Of a DNA stretch of 64,000 nucleotides, positions 13,839-26,403 are shown piece by piece (positions within the stretch are counted from its first letter, which is position 1; the number at the start of each line of letters is the position of its first letter). The stretch is from Pseudoscleropodium purum (lineage: Eukaryota; Streptophyta; Bryopsida; Hypnales; Brachytheciaceae), in the NCBI GenBank assembly GCA_963969395.1, contig OZ017804.1, positions 14,198,001 through 14,262,000 of the forward strand, in the 5' to 3' direction. A model generated the notes under the pieces. It saw nothing but the letters and a program-made list of their open reading frames with translations, was not told where the DNA came from and did no database searches. The position numbers and the translations under genes are program-made.

Positions 13839-14460
13839 TTCACTGAAACCCTAATTTCTCAAGTGCATCTTTCCGACCGCAAAAGAAGAATCCGCTCCTC
13901 CTCGGTTCTCAGTTCTCTTCTATTTCTTCCTCCTCCAAAACTACACTACAGCTGCCCCAGAGATCGATGGCGGCACACAATCGCAATCAATTCAAATTCC
14001 AAATTCAACCATGCGATTCAACTCTGCTCCTCGTCAATTAACTTAATCGTCCTCTAATAAACCTCCAAACCTCAGAAAAAAAATAATCGCTACAACCACA
14101 GCACCGAATCCAAATCTCCAACAGATCCCTGATTCCCAGAAAACCTATACCACCTGAAAAAGCGAAAATCCCCTGAACTCAACCAAAATTCGATCGAATT
14201 TCGGCCTGAAACTTGAAAAATTGGCGACCTGTGAGGTCGAAGAAATGGTTGCACTAGACTGCCGAGGTTCGCAAGAGTGGTGGATCGATCTTCGTTGACA
14301 CATGGATCCAATGCAAAGCGAAACGGCAGGCATGAAAACAACGAGGCTGCGCCACATGCCAGCCGCGGAAGGACGTCGCCTGACGCTGGTGGTGTTGCCA
14401 ACATAGAACTCAGCCTAACGCCCGCGTGCGTCACAGGCTGAACCAACATACGCTTTCTCT
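13839..14460 (-). promoter_or_regulatory. probable 5' UTR and promoter of ELM1
   Basis: The 600 bp upstream of the ELM1 start codon are clearly GC-richer than the DNA beyond 14,500, with CpG-containing pyrimidine- and purine-rich tracts of the kind seen in plant leader regions. Frames here are open on both strands but lack conservation, so I read them as non-coding leader. I could not identify a TATA box with confidence. Confidence 0.45.
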
Positions 14461-16490
14461 ACTGCTACTTCCGTCCTCGGGGTTTTCGGATCAGGGTAGA
14501 TGTACTTAAATGTAACACTTATTTGAGATGTAGTAATCTTGAGATGTAGTGCATAGTTATCTTGAGGGTTTATGTAGTATATAATGGCATGGACTCAATG
14601 GGAATTGGGCATAGATGCCAACAAAATTGGTTTTGTAACTTTTTAAGTTTGAATGAATAAATTAGGAATTGTTGAAAACAACTACTTAGATTCAACTATT
14701 GTGAATAATAGACCCCCATTGAAGTGCACATAGATAATGGAAAAAGAGAAGGTGTCACACACAGGATTCTACAGAAATAAATGTATGTAATTCAAAAAAG
14801 TTGGCAATCTCAAATTCAAACATGACAATTGTGTAGCAATAATGTGGCTTTGGCCTGGTAGTTCCAATAAGAATAGCAAGTTCTCTATAGAGAGGGCACA
14901 ACCTATCTACTCAAATATAAAACTTACAGTTGCCAAAGTCATACTACATACTTTCAATTCTAACCCTATAATGTAGCTACAAACAATTTGGACATTATTG
15001 AACACAAACTCACTACTACCTTTTTCTTGGCCATTCTTGACCTCAACATAGACAAAATCAACACTACAATTGTAGCCACTTGTCTTGGCATGGATGGCTC
15101 CTAGTTATGTAGCAAACTTTGCTACTACTCTCATGTGAGTCAATCTCCTCTCTACCACTATAGTTTGAGAGACAAGATTATTCTATGACTAGTTCCCAAA
15201 CTAGTTTAGCAAATTCATGAGAGGACTTCCATCATACCAAGTATTTTCAAACAAAACATTGACATTTTTTAATGGTGCTATGACTCTTCAAGATGTGGGG
15301 TTCTATCTTCTATTTTGAATTGCCTTCTCAATTGTGCAATCCACTAGTTGTATTGATAGACTATAGAAATTGTTTGGTTGTGGTAAGGTCGGAGATTAGA
15401 GATCAGATTTCTTGAATTTGCTTGGATTGATTCATATAGCTTATCTCCCCAGCTAGCTTGCTTAACTTTCTCCCAATATTTACTAAGTCTCTTGATTATA
15501 GCATGTTTGTCAACTCTCACCTAGGCTTTTGATGCTCTATTGGCCTTCTCCTATTTTCTTTGTTTGCTTCACCACCAACTTCCAAGCCTTGACTTCTTTT
15601 ACCAACAACTCCTTCCAAACTACTTTTGCAACAAGTCCTATAATGAACTCATCTAAAGTTAGAATATGGTTGATTGAATAGTCCATGTGTGGCTTGATCC
15701 CCTTGTTTCAATAGTAGTTTATGGAATAGGAGTCTTCTTGCAGTAAGACCAAAAATTTAGAAATGGACTTGCATCAAAATTCTACTATAGTAGAATTTGC
15801 AAATTTTCATAAAAAGTAGCTACATGAATTAGACACATTTCTTAGCCCTCCCAGCATCCAAACCTTAAGATATACATAGAATAATTTTGGAATACCACTT
15901 TCTAAACCAACAAAGCCATCTTTGCCTTAGAATCCTTTCTTTAAAAGGTATCATTTGTAATTGGATGGCCTCCACCACCTTCACCTTGAACATTGTGAGG
16001 TTGATTTGGTATCCAAAAATTTCTAGTAGGTGTTTTTCAGCCCCTCTAGATGGTTGCAAATTCCCTAAGGTCCTAAACTCTAGAAGTACAGCACAACAAT
16101 TGCTTCATGTGGCAAAGAGACTACCATATCATTTTTTCATTTTTTTTTTACCTCCTTTATTCATTTCAAATTTTTTATTTTTTTATTTTTTTCATTTAAA
16201 TTTTTTTTTGACAATAGAAGTTCTTTAACTACTAGAAGAACAACAAAAGGAATGGGCTTGAAACGGCCCTCTTAGCTCCTCCAAAAAACACCTAATGCAT
16301 GTCTATGATATATTTAACGATTTTTTCTTCTTCTACTAATTTGAGAATTGGCTTCTTCCCTCTTTTGCATAACGAAGTGAATTCTATGACATGACTCTTC
16401 AAAGTACTTTGGAGAATATCAAAATCTATAGTTGCAATTTGAACAAGGCACCTTCTCTCAATTGCAAATCAAGATGGTGGTTTTCAATTA
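14461..16490. other. spacer with decayed coding-like remnant
   Basis: No intact gene. On the minus strand, roughly 15.2-15.6 kb reads for a short way as coding-like protein (for example KRLSKYWEKVKQASWGDKLY near 15.45 kb), then breaks at stops. Together with 16.8-17.66 kb it may be one old minus-strand element split by a MITE. I do not recognise the family. Confidence 0.35.
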
Positions 16491-16754
16491 CATTAGAAGA
16501 TTTTTGGGGCCTCCGGATGCCTGCGAGTTATCACAACGTGCGAATGCAAGGAACAAGTTTGGCGCAACGGTCTAACGTGGCCGAGACCCTGCCACGTCAT
16601 TGACCATTTTTTTTTTTGCATTTGGAGACTAAATTTTTTTTTTTTTTTATGAAAAAGAAAATTCTGACATCGGGCTATTCCCCTCGCTATGGGGAACAAC
16701 TACAGGAGAACAAGCCTGAAATAGGCTTTTGGACCCCCCAAAACTCTTCTAATG
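16491..16754. mobile_element. MITE-like element, family 1, copy A
   Basis: A 264-bp element opens with CATTAGAAGATTTTTGGGG and closes with the inverted CCCCAAAACTCTTCTAATG. Inside are a GC-rich arm, a long T tract, then a second GC-rich arm with a CCCCTCGCTATGGGG mini-hairpin. Two further copies, at 22,775 and 51,053, share both ends and the same internal order. It has no coding capacity. Direct target-site repeats could not be settled by eye. Confidence 0.7.
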
Positions 16755-16789
16755 CTCATTTGTCCAATTCCATATCTACAATAAGTTCT

Positions 16790-17663
16790 AGCCTTTTCTT
16801 TTGTGTGAATGAAGAAAGATGAGAGCTTCCAAAGAAGTTGTAACAATACAAGCTTCAATGGCATTTTGTTCCCTATATTCTTTAACTTCCCTACAATAGC
16901 ATCTCTAGTAGTGCCATGAGTACTTGTGGGTGTCCAACCTCAAGTAGGAACATTGGAGATAGAGGAAACTCCACCCAAACTTCTATTTATTACCTTGGTA
17001 GATACCAAGGCTCCCCAAGCAATGCTCAATGATCTTGAAGTGTGTTGTTGCAGCTTTTAGGTTTAGTCCAAAATCTCTAGGCATCAAATAGGTTCTCCAT
17101 TCTAAGATCCTCTTCTAATGTGAAGACTCTAATAAGGTTTTTGCTACAAATGTCCCGTGCTCCATCATTGAGGTCGCCTAAATCCTTGCAATCCCTACAT
17201 ATCCAAGTCGAACAAACCATCTTCTCTACTTATATCTCTTCTACTTCTACACCTAGAACCATTTAGAAATTGTTGGTCCGCCTATCATTGATATCGCCAT
17301 GAGGAGAATATTCAATGCTTGACCACCTCCTATCTCAATTATGACCTTTAATTTGGGCTAGCACCAAATGTGCAAGGTCCTTTTGTGTTTGATGTTTATT
17401 TCATGAGCCTTAGTATACCCGGATAGCTCTAAGAGATTCCAATCTTTGTTGTGTGCACACTCCTTAAATGTTCAACTATATATTTTCATCTTTCCCAAAA
17501 TCATCATGACTTTCTTCCTCATCCTCATATCTCTTGCCTTCTTCCTTGATGCCTTCACTCCTACCAAGATTTGAACCCTAGTTGGCTCTCTTCGGCATTC
17601 TTGGAGTCTCATCTCCAACCCACTCATCAATGCCACTACACAAGTTTCCTTAATCACGCCCAT
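16790..17663 (-). pseudogene. decayed coding remnant of unknown type
   Basis: Read on the minus strand, this region shows short coding-like runs, including a cysteine-pair stretch (STWICRDCKDLGDLNDG, near 17.13-17.22 kb) and a basic run near 17.5 kb, broken by in-frame stops. It could be the remains of a transposon-borne or cellular gene. I do not recognise the family, and its boundaries are arbitrary. Confidence 0.25.
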
Positions 17664-17822
17664 TCAAACTTTTCATTCTAGACATGTGGACATTATGAAA
17701 TCGCAGTGGAAGTGAACTCTAAATAATATAGAAAGAAATCACTAACCTAATGAATAACTTATGTACAATGCAATTCGTATTTGAATCAATCGAGAAGAAG
17801 ATGGCCAAAAAAAATGCAAAAG

Positions 17823-18551
17823 GGTGATTGCAAGAAACACTTGTCCTATTTTTTGTCCCCTTAGCCTCGGACATGTGGTATTTAGCTCATAACTTTTGTA
17901 TCATATGATGATTTAACCTAAAATTTGAAATGTAAGTACATGTGGTAGTTGTCAATATGGAATAATTTTTTTCATTAAAAAAATTCTTTTTCTATTTTTA
18001 AGCAATTCCTAGTTGGATGTCTAATTTAGCCATTTATGAGGGTTTTAGTACTATTTTTGACCCAAAAATGAGAATTTGAAGCTTAAAATTAGAAAATAAG
18101 GACTTTAACTACAACTACAAAGGTTCATGAAGAGATTTTCTAAAAATAGTAAATTCTCCACATTCCACATGTGCTCAAAGTGCGCTACCTTTACGCAAGT
18201 TTAGTGAATACGCATTCCACATGTGCTCAAAGATGCAAAGGTTGAGAAATAGCACCTTCAAATTAGGAAAAATGGATTGTTTATCTTATTTATTTGAATT
18301 TTCTTACAGTTAAGTTCTAAAAATCAAACATCAAAGTGTCCATTTTTTTGGTATTTTTCATCATGCTTTTTTGTGCATAACTTTTAGAGATAAATTTTTC
18401 TAAGTTTGAATTTTTAGAAAAATATTATTTTCAACACTTTAAAAATTATCCATGTCTTATTTAATTTTTTTTAATTATTCCAAAAATCACAGTTCTCACT
18501 AAAATAGGTCATTTTGAGCCAAATAGGACAAGTATTGCTTGCAATGACTTA
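17823..18551. mobile_element. MITE-like element, family 2, copy 2
   Basis: About 730 bp lie between the left end GTGATTGCAAGAAACACTTG and a right end whose reverse complement reads GTCATTGCAAGCAATACTTG. This is a terminal inverted repeat of roughly 27 bp (TGCAAG-AA-ACTTGTCCTATTT core). Interior blocks match copy 1 at 73-892 in the opposite orientation. It encodes no protein. Confidence 0.6.
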
Positions 18552-20402
18552 GAAATCAATGTAGACAGGTCATGCAAAATGCAAATCACATATAATACAC
18601 TCCGAAACACATTGACAATAAGTTCACTCACAAAGAAATTGCCAAAAGTTCAACTTCCAATGTAAATTGCAAGGATTTCACAAGATTCAAAAAGTGCACT
18701 AGAGTGATTTTGAACTATATATAGTCATACAACTAAATGCAAATTGGACTTCTAGTTGAAAGTCAATTAGAAATATAATCCACCTTGTACCCAATTAACC
18801 TATAGTAGTTGGTAAAGCTGATAGATCTAGAAAATTCAGAGTGTTGTCATTTTCTAGCCACCATTTGAATTAGATTGGCATCCAAAATGAATTGCAACAA
18901 TTGCTAAAGTTGAACAATATTGTCTAACCATAATAATGCTCCTCACAAAATTTGGACATAGAGTCATGACTTCTCTATCAACTACAAATTGTATTTTTAT
19001 CACGTTTCCAGTGCCCTATGACTGACAATTTTTTGTGAATTCCACTTATCTACTTTGCGTTCAACTCTACTTAACTTTATATTGTTTTTAGATGTTAGTA
19101 AACAAATTTTTGTTACTTTTAGATATGCTTATCTTATATGGTTTCCATTATTATGATCCAAGAGTAGAGATGTGCATGATCCAATGGATAGAGCCTAATC
19201 CAACCCAAGTTTGAAATTTTGGTAAAAAAAAACCTCATCCCAATTTCATCAAATTGGTCCAAAGGTTTGGCACCAAAATTACACCATTTGTAATACCATG
19301 TAAGGTGAATTGTTGTTCTAGCCTAGCCCTAGTGTAAAGCCTATAGGCCAAATTTAGAAGAATTAAGTGACTTTATTGGTTCAAATTTGGAGAGTTTGGA
19401 TTGGCCTACAATCCAAACCCAACTATAAAGTGGGCCTTCATAGAGAAAAACAACTCCAATTTCCTCTTGAGATTGACATGAATCAAGCGTTTGTTCACTT
19501 TAATTCTCATAGAAAGTCCCATGTAGAGTGTTAGCGAGTGACACCAAGCTATACACCCTTGTTGGAAGGTAGATTCTATCTTGCCTAGTGATTTTGAAAG
19601 CTACCCAAACTGCATATGAAATTGAATAGTATTAATTGTTTATGAGTATTTTGTAATGTTTATACGAGATCTATAAGAATGAGCAATGTTTAGTTGTTTT
19701 CAAGTTTTTTAAGTTTAGTAAGTAGTATATATATAACGAAGTATTTGATCACAATATTATTTATATTATTAAGAGTTGTATTCATAGTTGATTGTAGAAT
19801 TTTAAAATTTTTATATAATATATGAGGTGATTTGACAAGTGTTATTCTTCTTGCACTAGCTATGAAGACTACTAGGGATTTACTATACCAATCATGTGTA
19901 TTTATTCTATAAATAAAGGGGGTGTATTTATTTACTTTTGCTTCTATTGATTCAAGTAAGAATCTATCATTGCAAAATGAAAATTCTTTATATTTTATTT
20001 TATATTTTTTTAAAGGAGTAACGAGGAATTGGTGTAGATGAAGTATATAGTTTATATACATAATAAATCAAGATATAATCTAACCTCACATTGACACTCA
20101 TTTCTATTTGAGCAATGGCATTGAAGTAGCCTTATAGGTACAATGTGATCAAGTAGTTTATCTTCAAATATTCTTGCACTCATAAGTATGAAGCATCTAG
20201 AAGAAGAATGGGATAATAACAATTTTTATATTTTATTTATAGCCTCATTGTGTCTTTTTATTCATAATGTTATAATGTGAGAGTTTGTATACCATAGTAA
20301 AACACATATCCATGTTCTTATTTGGTTACAAATACATAAAGGACATGTAATATTTAGATATTGTATAGGCTAGATATGTGTTTGCAATTATATCCCATTT
20401 AT

Positions 20403-20405
<3 letters not shown>
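18552..20405. other. AT-rich spacer, nothing recognised
   Basis: The sequence is AT-rich, with short frames only. I see no conserved exon, RNA gene or clear element border here. Confidence 0.5.

Positions 20406-20491
<86 letters not shown>
20406..20491. repeat. (TA)n microsatellite
   Basis: An uninterrupted TA/AT dinucleotide run of about 42 units. It produces a spurious Tyr/Ile reading frame on the minus strand. A run of this length is expected to vary between individuals and to form cruciform or slipped structures. Confidence 0.97.
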
Positions 20492-20494
<3 letters not shown>

Positions 20495-20909
20495 AACTTG
20501 ACTAATACTAGTTGTGTAACTTGTCCATACGAGATTTGCAATTTATTCTAAAACTCATTTGATAATTTTTTATCTATTTTGTGGAGGTAGTGGTCTGTTA
20601 ATTTATTTATAGATAGGAATATTGTAATTCGCATTTTGCCTACTTCACAAAACACCCAAAATTATAGTATTGAGGTTCAATATTCAAGGAATGATCAAAT
20701 AGTCTAACGTATTGCGACTAGAGTGACTTTTATTAATAGAATTAATCGTACAATGTCAATTCTAAATGGAAATAATATTAAATTATCTCATTGTTTTTAG
20801 TAATTGAGATCACTCAATTATTCAATGACAAGTTTCCATCTGACACACATGGATGCACAATACAAATATGAAGTCTTAGTCTTATCTTGGTGTATTGGTT
20901 CAAACAAGA

Positions 20910-21970
20910 ATCACGCTTAAGCGAGGGAAAACATAACATTTAGCTTTAAGCAAACAAGTCCTCAATTCCTGTTGCAATCTCTTAAAGCATAGGCTCACTA
21001 TATTCGCTTAAAGCGTCACTCATCATTCATCAAACCACAAGTTAGTATAAACAATTTTTATCACACTTTAGTGTTTCAATATTTGCTTATAGCATTCTAT
21101 AATAACTATGCTTAAAGCCATTCTATCACAACAATTAAATTGTACATTCACTTAGTTCACTTTAAGACTATCTAATTGCTTTAAGCATTTACATCACAAG
21201 GCTGTAAGCTATACAAATTTTCATTCACACATTCTTTAATCCAATTAAATTCACTCTTACAATTCTAACACATCTTCAAGCTATAATTCATATTTCAATT
21301 ATCCAATCACTGGATATACACAAATTTATACAGTAACCCAATCTCTGGAATTTTTACACAACAAATTTATAATCCAAGTATATTTTCTCACTCAGATACT
21401 ACTTAGCTTCTAGCCACAATATAATTCAATTGAAATGCTTTAAAGCAATCTCTCAACAATAGATTCATTACAATTGCTTAAGCATATATCACTTATTGAT
21501 TAGCTTAAGCACACTCCAAAAAAACTTACAAATCATCCAGCTTGAAGCCATGAATCTTATTCAGTTCATATGCTTAAAGCCGACTATCAGACCATAGACT
21601 TAACATAAATCGCTTTAGCGGACAAAACTTACACAATAGTATCATCGTTTAAGCAAACACATATTGGCTTAACTAGCCAACAATAGACATCCCATCTAAT
21701 TGCTTTAAGCTACAAATTAACTTCTATTCAACAATTGCTTCAAGCTGCAATGAAATCACACACTACTAAAGCAATTAAACAATTACAATGATATAATTAG
21801 ACTTAGATTACAACAACAATAGCTTTAAGCACACAAAAATATGAATTCATTTTACAAGAAATTACACAACACAAACTATACCCAATCATTGGGATTTCAA
21901 AATTGAATCAATCACCATACTTTGCCCAATCACTGGGACTTTAAACTCCAACAATTACCCAATCATTAGG
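20910..21970. repeat. cluster of GCTTTAAGC-like and CCCAATCA-TGGG motifs
   Basis: Within about 900 bp the motif GCTTTAAGC, or close variants (GCTTAAGC, CTTAAAGC, GCTTGAAGC), occurs about 19 times, spaced irregularly at roughly 20-90 bp. A second motif of the form CCCAATCA(C/T)TGGG(A) occurs five times near 21,300, 21,335, 21,885, 21,927 and 21,955. Both motifs are near-palindromes. It is not a simple tandem repeat, but its density cannot be chance. I see no gene in it. Confidence 0.6.
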
Positions 21971-22774
21971 ACTTACATACAAAATACAACAATATATTTA
22001 AAAGCTATATTATATGGATGGTTCATTACACAACAATTCAACTAGAAAACACACACACACGACTCAACACTGAAGTGAGAAGTGAATGAGAAAAAAAAAA
22101 AGCTCCTAGTCTTACAATGGTGGCCGAAGCATCCCTTCAAATCAAACTCAGTTAAACCGTTAATAATTAATCTCTTGCACTTCTTGGGATCCTATGGCAA
22201 TACTCAAAATCCAACAACATTTAAGCTCCTATCACCATGAATTTCTAATATCAAGTCTAATTTGAATCCCATTCACACAATAAAATAAAATAAATGTTTA
22301 TTCAACAAATTTATACGCTTACAAATATGTGATCTAATGTGATGTTGTCTTCAAATTCTTTCACTTCAAAATGGGATTGAAGAAATCTAATGGGGCCTTT
22401 ATGGGGCGGGGGGGGATGTTCTTGTAATGGCTAAATGTCTTGATGGAAAAAGAAAAGTGTAGATTGTACAATTGTTAGTCTTGTTCTAGTAGTTGATGCT
22501 ACAAGGTTGCTATTTTGTGAGCGTGTGTGAGTTTGTGAGCCTATGAGCATATAATTTTTAGAAATTCCATCTAAAAATTGTGTTCGAAATTTATTATTTT
22601 TGGTAAATCTTAGGGCCTATTTCCATGGGCCTATTACAAGATAGTGATCAACAAAAATGAAATTCAATGCGGCTAAGCTCTTTCCATGGGTAATGAATTC
22701 CTATGAACAAATTTTTGTTTCTAAAATCTAAACAAGTCCACCAACTTAAAAATCAAAAAAGAAGTGTTGATACC
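21971..22774. other. spacer, nothing recognised
   Basis: A mixed AT-rich spacer with a short ACACACAC tract near 22,053 and a G tract near 22,407. I see no gene. Confidence 0.45.
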
Positions 22775-23051
22775 CATTAGAAGAGTTTTGGGGGGTCCAG
22801 AAGTCTATTTCGGGCTTGTTCCCCTGCAATTGTTCCCTGCAGCAAGGAGAATGGTCCGTTGTCAAATTTTTTTTTTTCATAAAAAAATTAAAAAAAAAAA
22901 AAGAAATTGAAATCTCCAAATGCAAAAAAAAAATTTGGCCAATGACATGGCAGGGTCTTGGTGACATCAAACTGCTGCGCCGAACCTGTTTCCTGCATTC
23001 GCAGGCTGTAATAACTCGTAGACATCCAGAGGCTCCAAAAATCTTCTAATG
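22775..23051. mobile_element. MITE-like element, family 1, copy B
   Basis: A 277-bp element begins CATTAGAAGAGTTTTGGGG and ends ATCTTCTAATG. It lies in inverted orientation relative to copy A, with the same order of GC-rich arm, T tract, A tract, and GC-rich arm containing GACATGGCAGGGTCTTGG. The close match to copy A over both arms suggests fairly recent activity. Confidence 0.72.
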
Positions 23052-23550
23052 CTTCTATTGATCCTAAGAAGAAATCATGATGCTAAAAGACAATGATCAA
23101 CCAAAATAAAATTCACTATGACAAAAATGATTATATATAAAAATAATTCTTATCAACAATTTTTTCACTAAAATTTAAGCAAGTCCAATAACAATACATC
23201 AAAAGAAAATTATTGGTAGCTTCCTATTAGCCTCAAGAAAACCTACATTGCTATATGATAGTGATCAATCAATATTCTATACAAACTTATTTCCACCTCC
23301 ATTCATCTTTCACATCAATTGAGTTTATCATTTTCATAATTTATACTTCTAATATTTTAGACTCAATATTGGAAATTACAATTTTCATCTAAATTCTATA
23401 TAACCATGGTAATGGATCCATGATAATAGGTCCATAATAATAAGTACAAATTTTTCTGAAAATAGTAAATTTTGACCAAAATTTTAAGACAAAATGTATT
23501 TTAGAAATGTTATTAAATTTTTTAAAGCTTTTTCAAATTTTTGAGCTCAA

Positions 23551-23643
23551 TGCTCACATAATTCATGCTCACTATTCACAAGCTCATGCTTCACTATTCA
23601 CAAGCTCACATAATTCATGCTCACTATTCACAAGCTCACAAAA
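23551..23643. repeat. short minisatellite, about three units
   Basis: The unit AATTCATGCTCACTATTCAC followed by AAGCTCACAT is repeated about three times, the middle unit being shortened. It lies inside a 90-codon open frame that I judge to be spurious. Confidence 0.8.
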
Positions 23644-23779
23644 TAGCAATGCTGATTCTGAAAGCATAGAAGATGTTAACAAGTTGGTACACTTAGTGAG
23701 GCTTATAGAAGATAGTACTCCCATTTGTACTAAAGTAGTGAAGGCTCTAATAAAAAATTTAGGGCTACTTAACCTCTAA

Positions 23780-26403
23780 AGATTTTTACTATGTTTTCAC
23801 CAAAAACACTTCAAAAATGTCATTTTTAGTACAAATACTATTTAGAAAAAAAAACATTTTGGAACATATGTAACTATAGGATGTTGTAGTACATTGATTT
23901 GAAAAGATATGGACAAAATTTTAGAATTTTCCACTACTATGTATAGATTGCAAGATGTTAATGTTTGAATGGACAAAATTCATTTTTTGGACCTGCAAAA
24001 AATTGGACAACTGCAATTTATAAGGTCATATTAGTATGAAAAAATGTCCAAAATGATGGTTACTCTTTAAATTCATTCTTCAAGACAAGTTGGCTACATG
24101 CTTAAAAATTTTTAGACCATTTGGAATTGTACAATAGATAAAGAAAAAAATAGTAAGTAGAAAGAAATAGAGAATAATTCAAAATATACTAAATTGTTAA
24201 TTATTTAATTATGGAGTTGAATAATGCCAATCCTAGTAGTTATAATGTTATAATAAACAATACACATCCAATTTTTAAATATTTTTTTTTAAATATTAAA
24301 AAATTGAGTTAAATAAAGGATTTCAAAGTTTATTTTTAGAATAGAGATTCTATAATTATTTGCAAACTAAAACTCCTCATAACATTCATCTAATTAATCA
24401 AAATGGAATAATTCAAATCTCTTTGTGTAGATATAAATTTAAAAAACCAATTTCAAATTTGTATTTCTTAAAACAATGATTTTTAAGAATTTTCTTGAGC
24501 TACCCAAGTTGCCCGCACTTCATTGAAAGTGACATATCATACAAAAACTTTTGAAGCATGTACTCAAAATTTATAAAATTTATTGTGCTTTAAAGCTACT
24601 CCTTGGGCACAAATTTTGTGAAAATTTCATAGAAAAAAAATTAAAATTATTGTTCATAGTGAGCTATCAAAAAATGCTATGTTCTCAAAAAAGTATGTTT
24701 ACGATTTATTGACCATGTGGATCAACTTCAACAAACTTTATTAGAGATAAAATACAAACTTTATTGACCACATGGATCAAAGAAGAATGACAACTATATA
24801 TTTAGGATGTGCATTGTGATGCACTTAGGTTAGAGATGCAATTACATTTCTTTATCTTAGTGATTTTCTAGTATTTTTGTTATGAGTAATTTGGTGGTTT
24901 TTGATGTAAAGAAGAGATACAAAAGCAATCCTTCATGTTATCATTTGCATTCACATAATTACATAAAAAATTTAGAATAAACAATGTGGTCAGAAAATTT
25001 TGTTCACTAAGTAGACCATCCAAAGGGGCCTATATGCATTGCTGAATGTATTAGTTTTTATAAATTGTATTCCAATTAATTCACAAAATAAGCTTCAACC
25101 ATCCATATAAAACTTTCCCTTTAATACAACATGGGCATATCAATCAGGTGAAGTGCCATCCTAAACCACTTCCAAGAAGCTCTTGTTCATTTCTAAGGGA
25201 GATTAGAGAACACAAGCACCTACAAAATGGGACAAATCACATAACCAAGCATTTTGACTTTTTTATCCACAATCTTCAAGTTTATCAATTTCATGGTAGT
25301 TGGTTTAATTTATGTCAAGCAATGCCCTTTTCATGTGCCATATCTTGGCATATCAAAGTCTTAATTTAATTGAAGTGTTTCAATTTAATGAACCCTTTTA
25401 TATTCTAAATTTAGATTAGAATTATAATGAGACTCCAATTTATTTCATTTTAACAAATAAGACCTTCTAGCACTATGCAAGCTTATGAATTGTCCTCCTC
25501 GTGTAGACCCTACAAAAGCACAAAACCCACAGCACTTACGGAAAAACCCAACACACAGTTGCATTCTTACCATCGCAAAGTTAAGGCTGTAGACATTCTT
25601 GAGGCTCTTGAAAAAGCCTCTATTGCTACCTCAAAAGCTACACAATACTTGAACTCAGGATGAGATTGGTTTGATTCGTTTTGCAAACCTTTATTCTTGG
25701 GAGCGAAGAGACCTTTAATTGAGAGGCTTTAAGAATGTTGTAAAATGTCACATCTTGTTCGAAATACACTATCTATAAGTAGTTTGTTCATAACGTGGGC
25801 ATTTAAGAGCAGATTGCCTTTGGGGGGAAGCTAAACTCTTTGAAACAATTTTCAGCACATTTTCAGAGGAAGAAAATTGGAAATGGCATCTAACCCAATT
25901 TGTTTCATATTTTTTGGACTTTTGTGGAATTAGTTACAAATTTTTGAAGTTGAAATACAATGGTTACTAAAAGTGACCACCTCTTGAAATGTACACTATT
26001 GGTGCATTGAAGAAAGAAAAACGTACCTCTGTATCATGATCGCTTTTAGAGCATGGGCACATTTAGAGCAGACTACTAGATTGAGTGTGATACGTCACTC
26101 TCACTCTCAACGTTTCAATCAGTTATTGCATAAAATTGTCAAAATTCAAAGTTTCAATCCCCATAACATAGATTTTTCACATAATAAGTTGATCCAAGGG
26201 CCCAAATGCGTCACTTGAAGTTCATACAAATCCCATCAATCAATAAGTACATATAATGCTAAAGAAGCTTTTCATGTTTTTTTTCACAATTGTATCCAAA
26301 GAAAACATCTTGTTTGATGCATTGCAATCCACTTTCATTTGTCAACCAGAGCGGATACTGACTAATTTTAGAGCATCTTTACAACTAATAAGAGTCGTGG
26401 GGG
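23780..26403. other. AT-rich spacer, no gene supported
   Basis: It contains the inverted partner (about 24,030-24,135) of the repeat at 1125 and a segment near 24,400-24,650 that resembles 3,690-3,970. A 62-codon open frame at 25,475-25,663 has no recognisable similarity. Nothing else is supported. Confidence 0.5.

Noticed and set aside
20326..20541. 71-codon minus-strand frame rich in Ile and Tyr
   Set aside because: It is generated by the TA microsatellite.
23507..23779. 90-codon plus-strand frame
   Set aside because: Half of it is the minisatellite and there is no similarity to a known protein or splice support.
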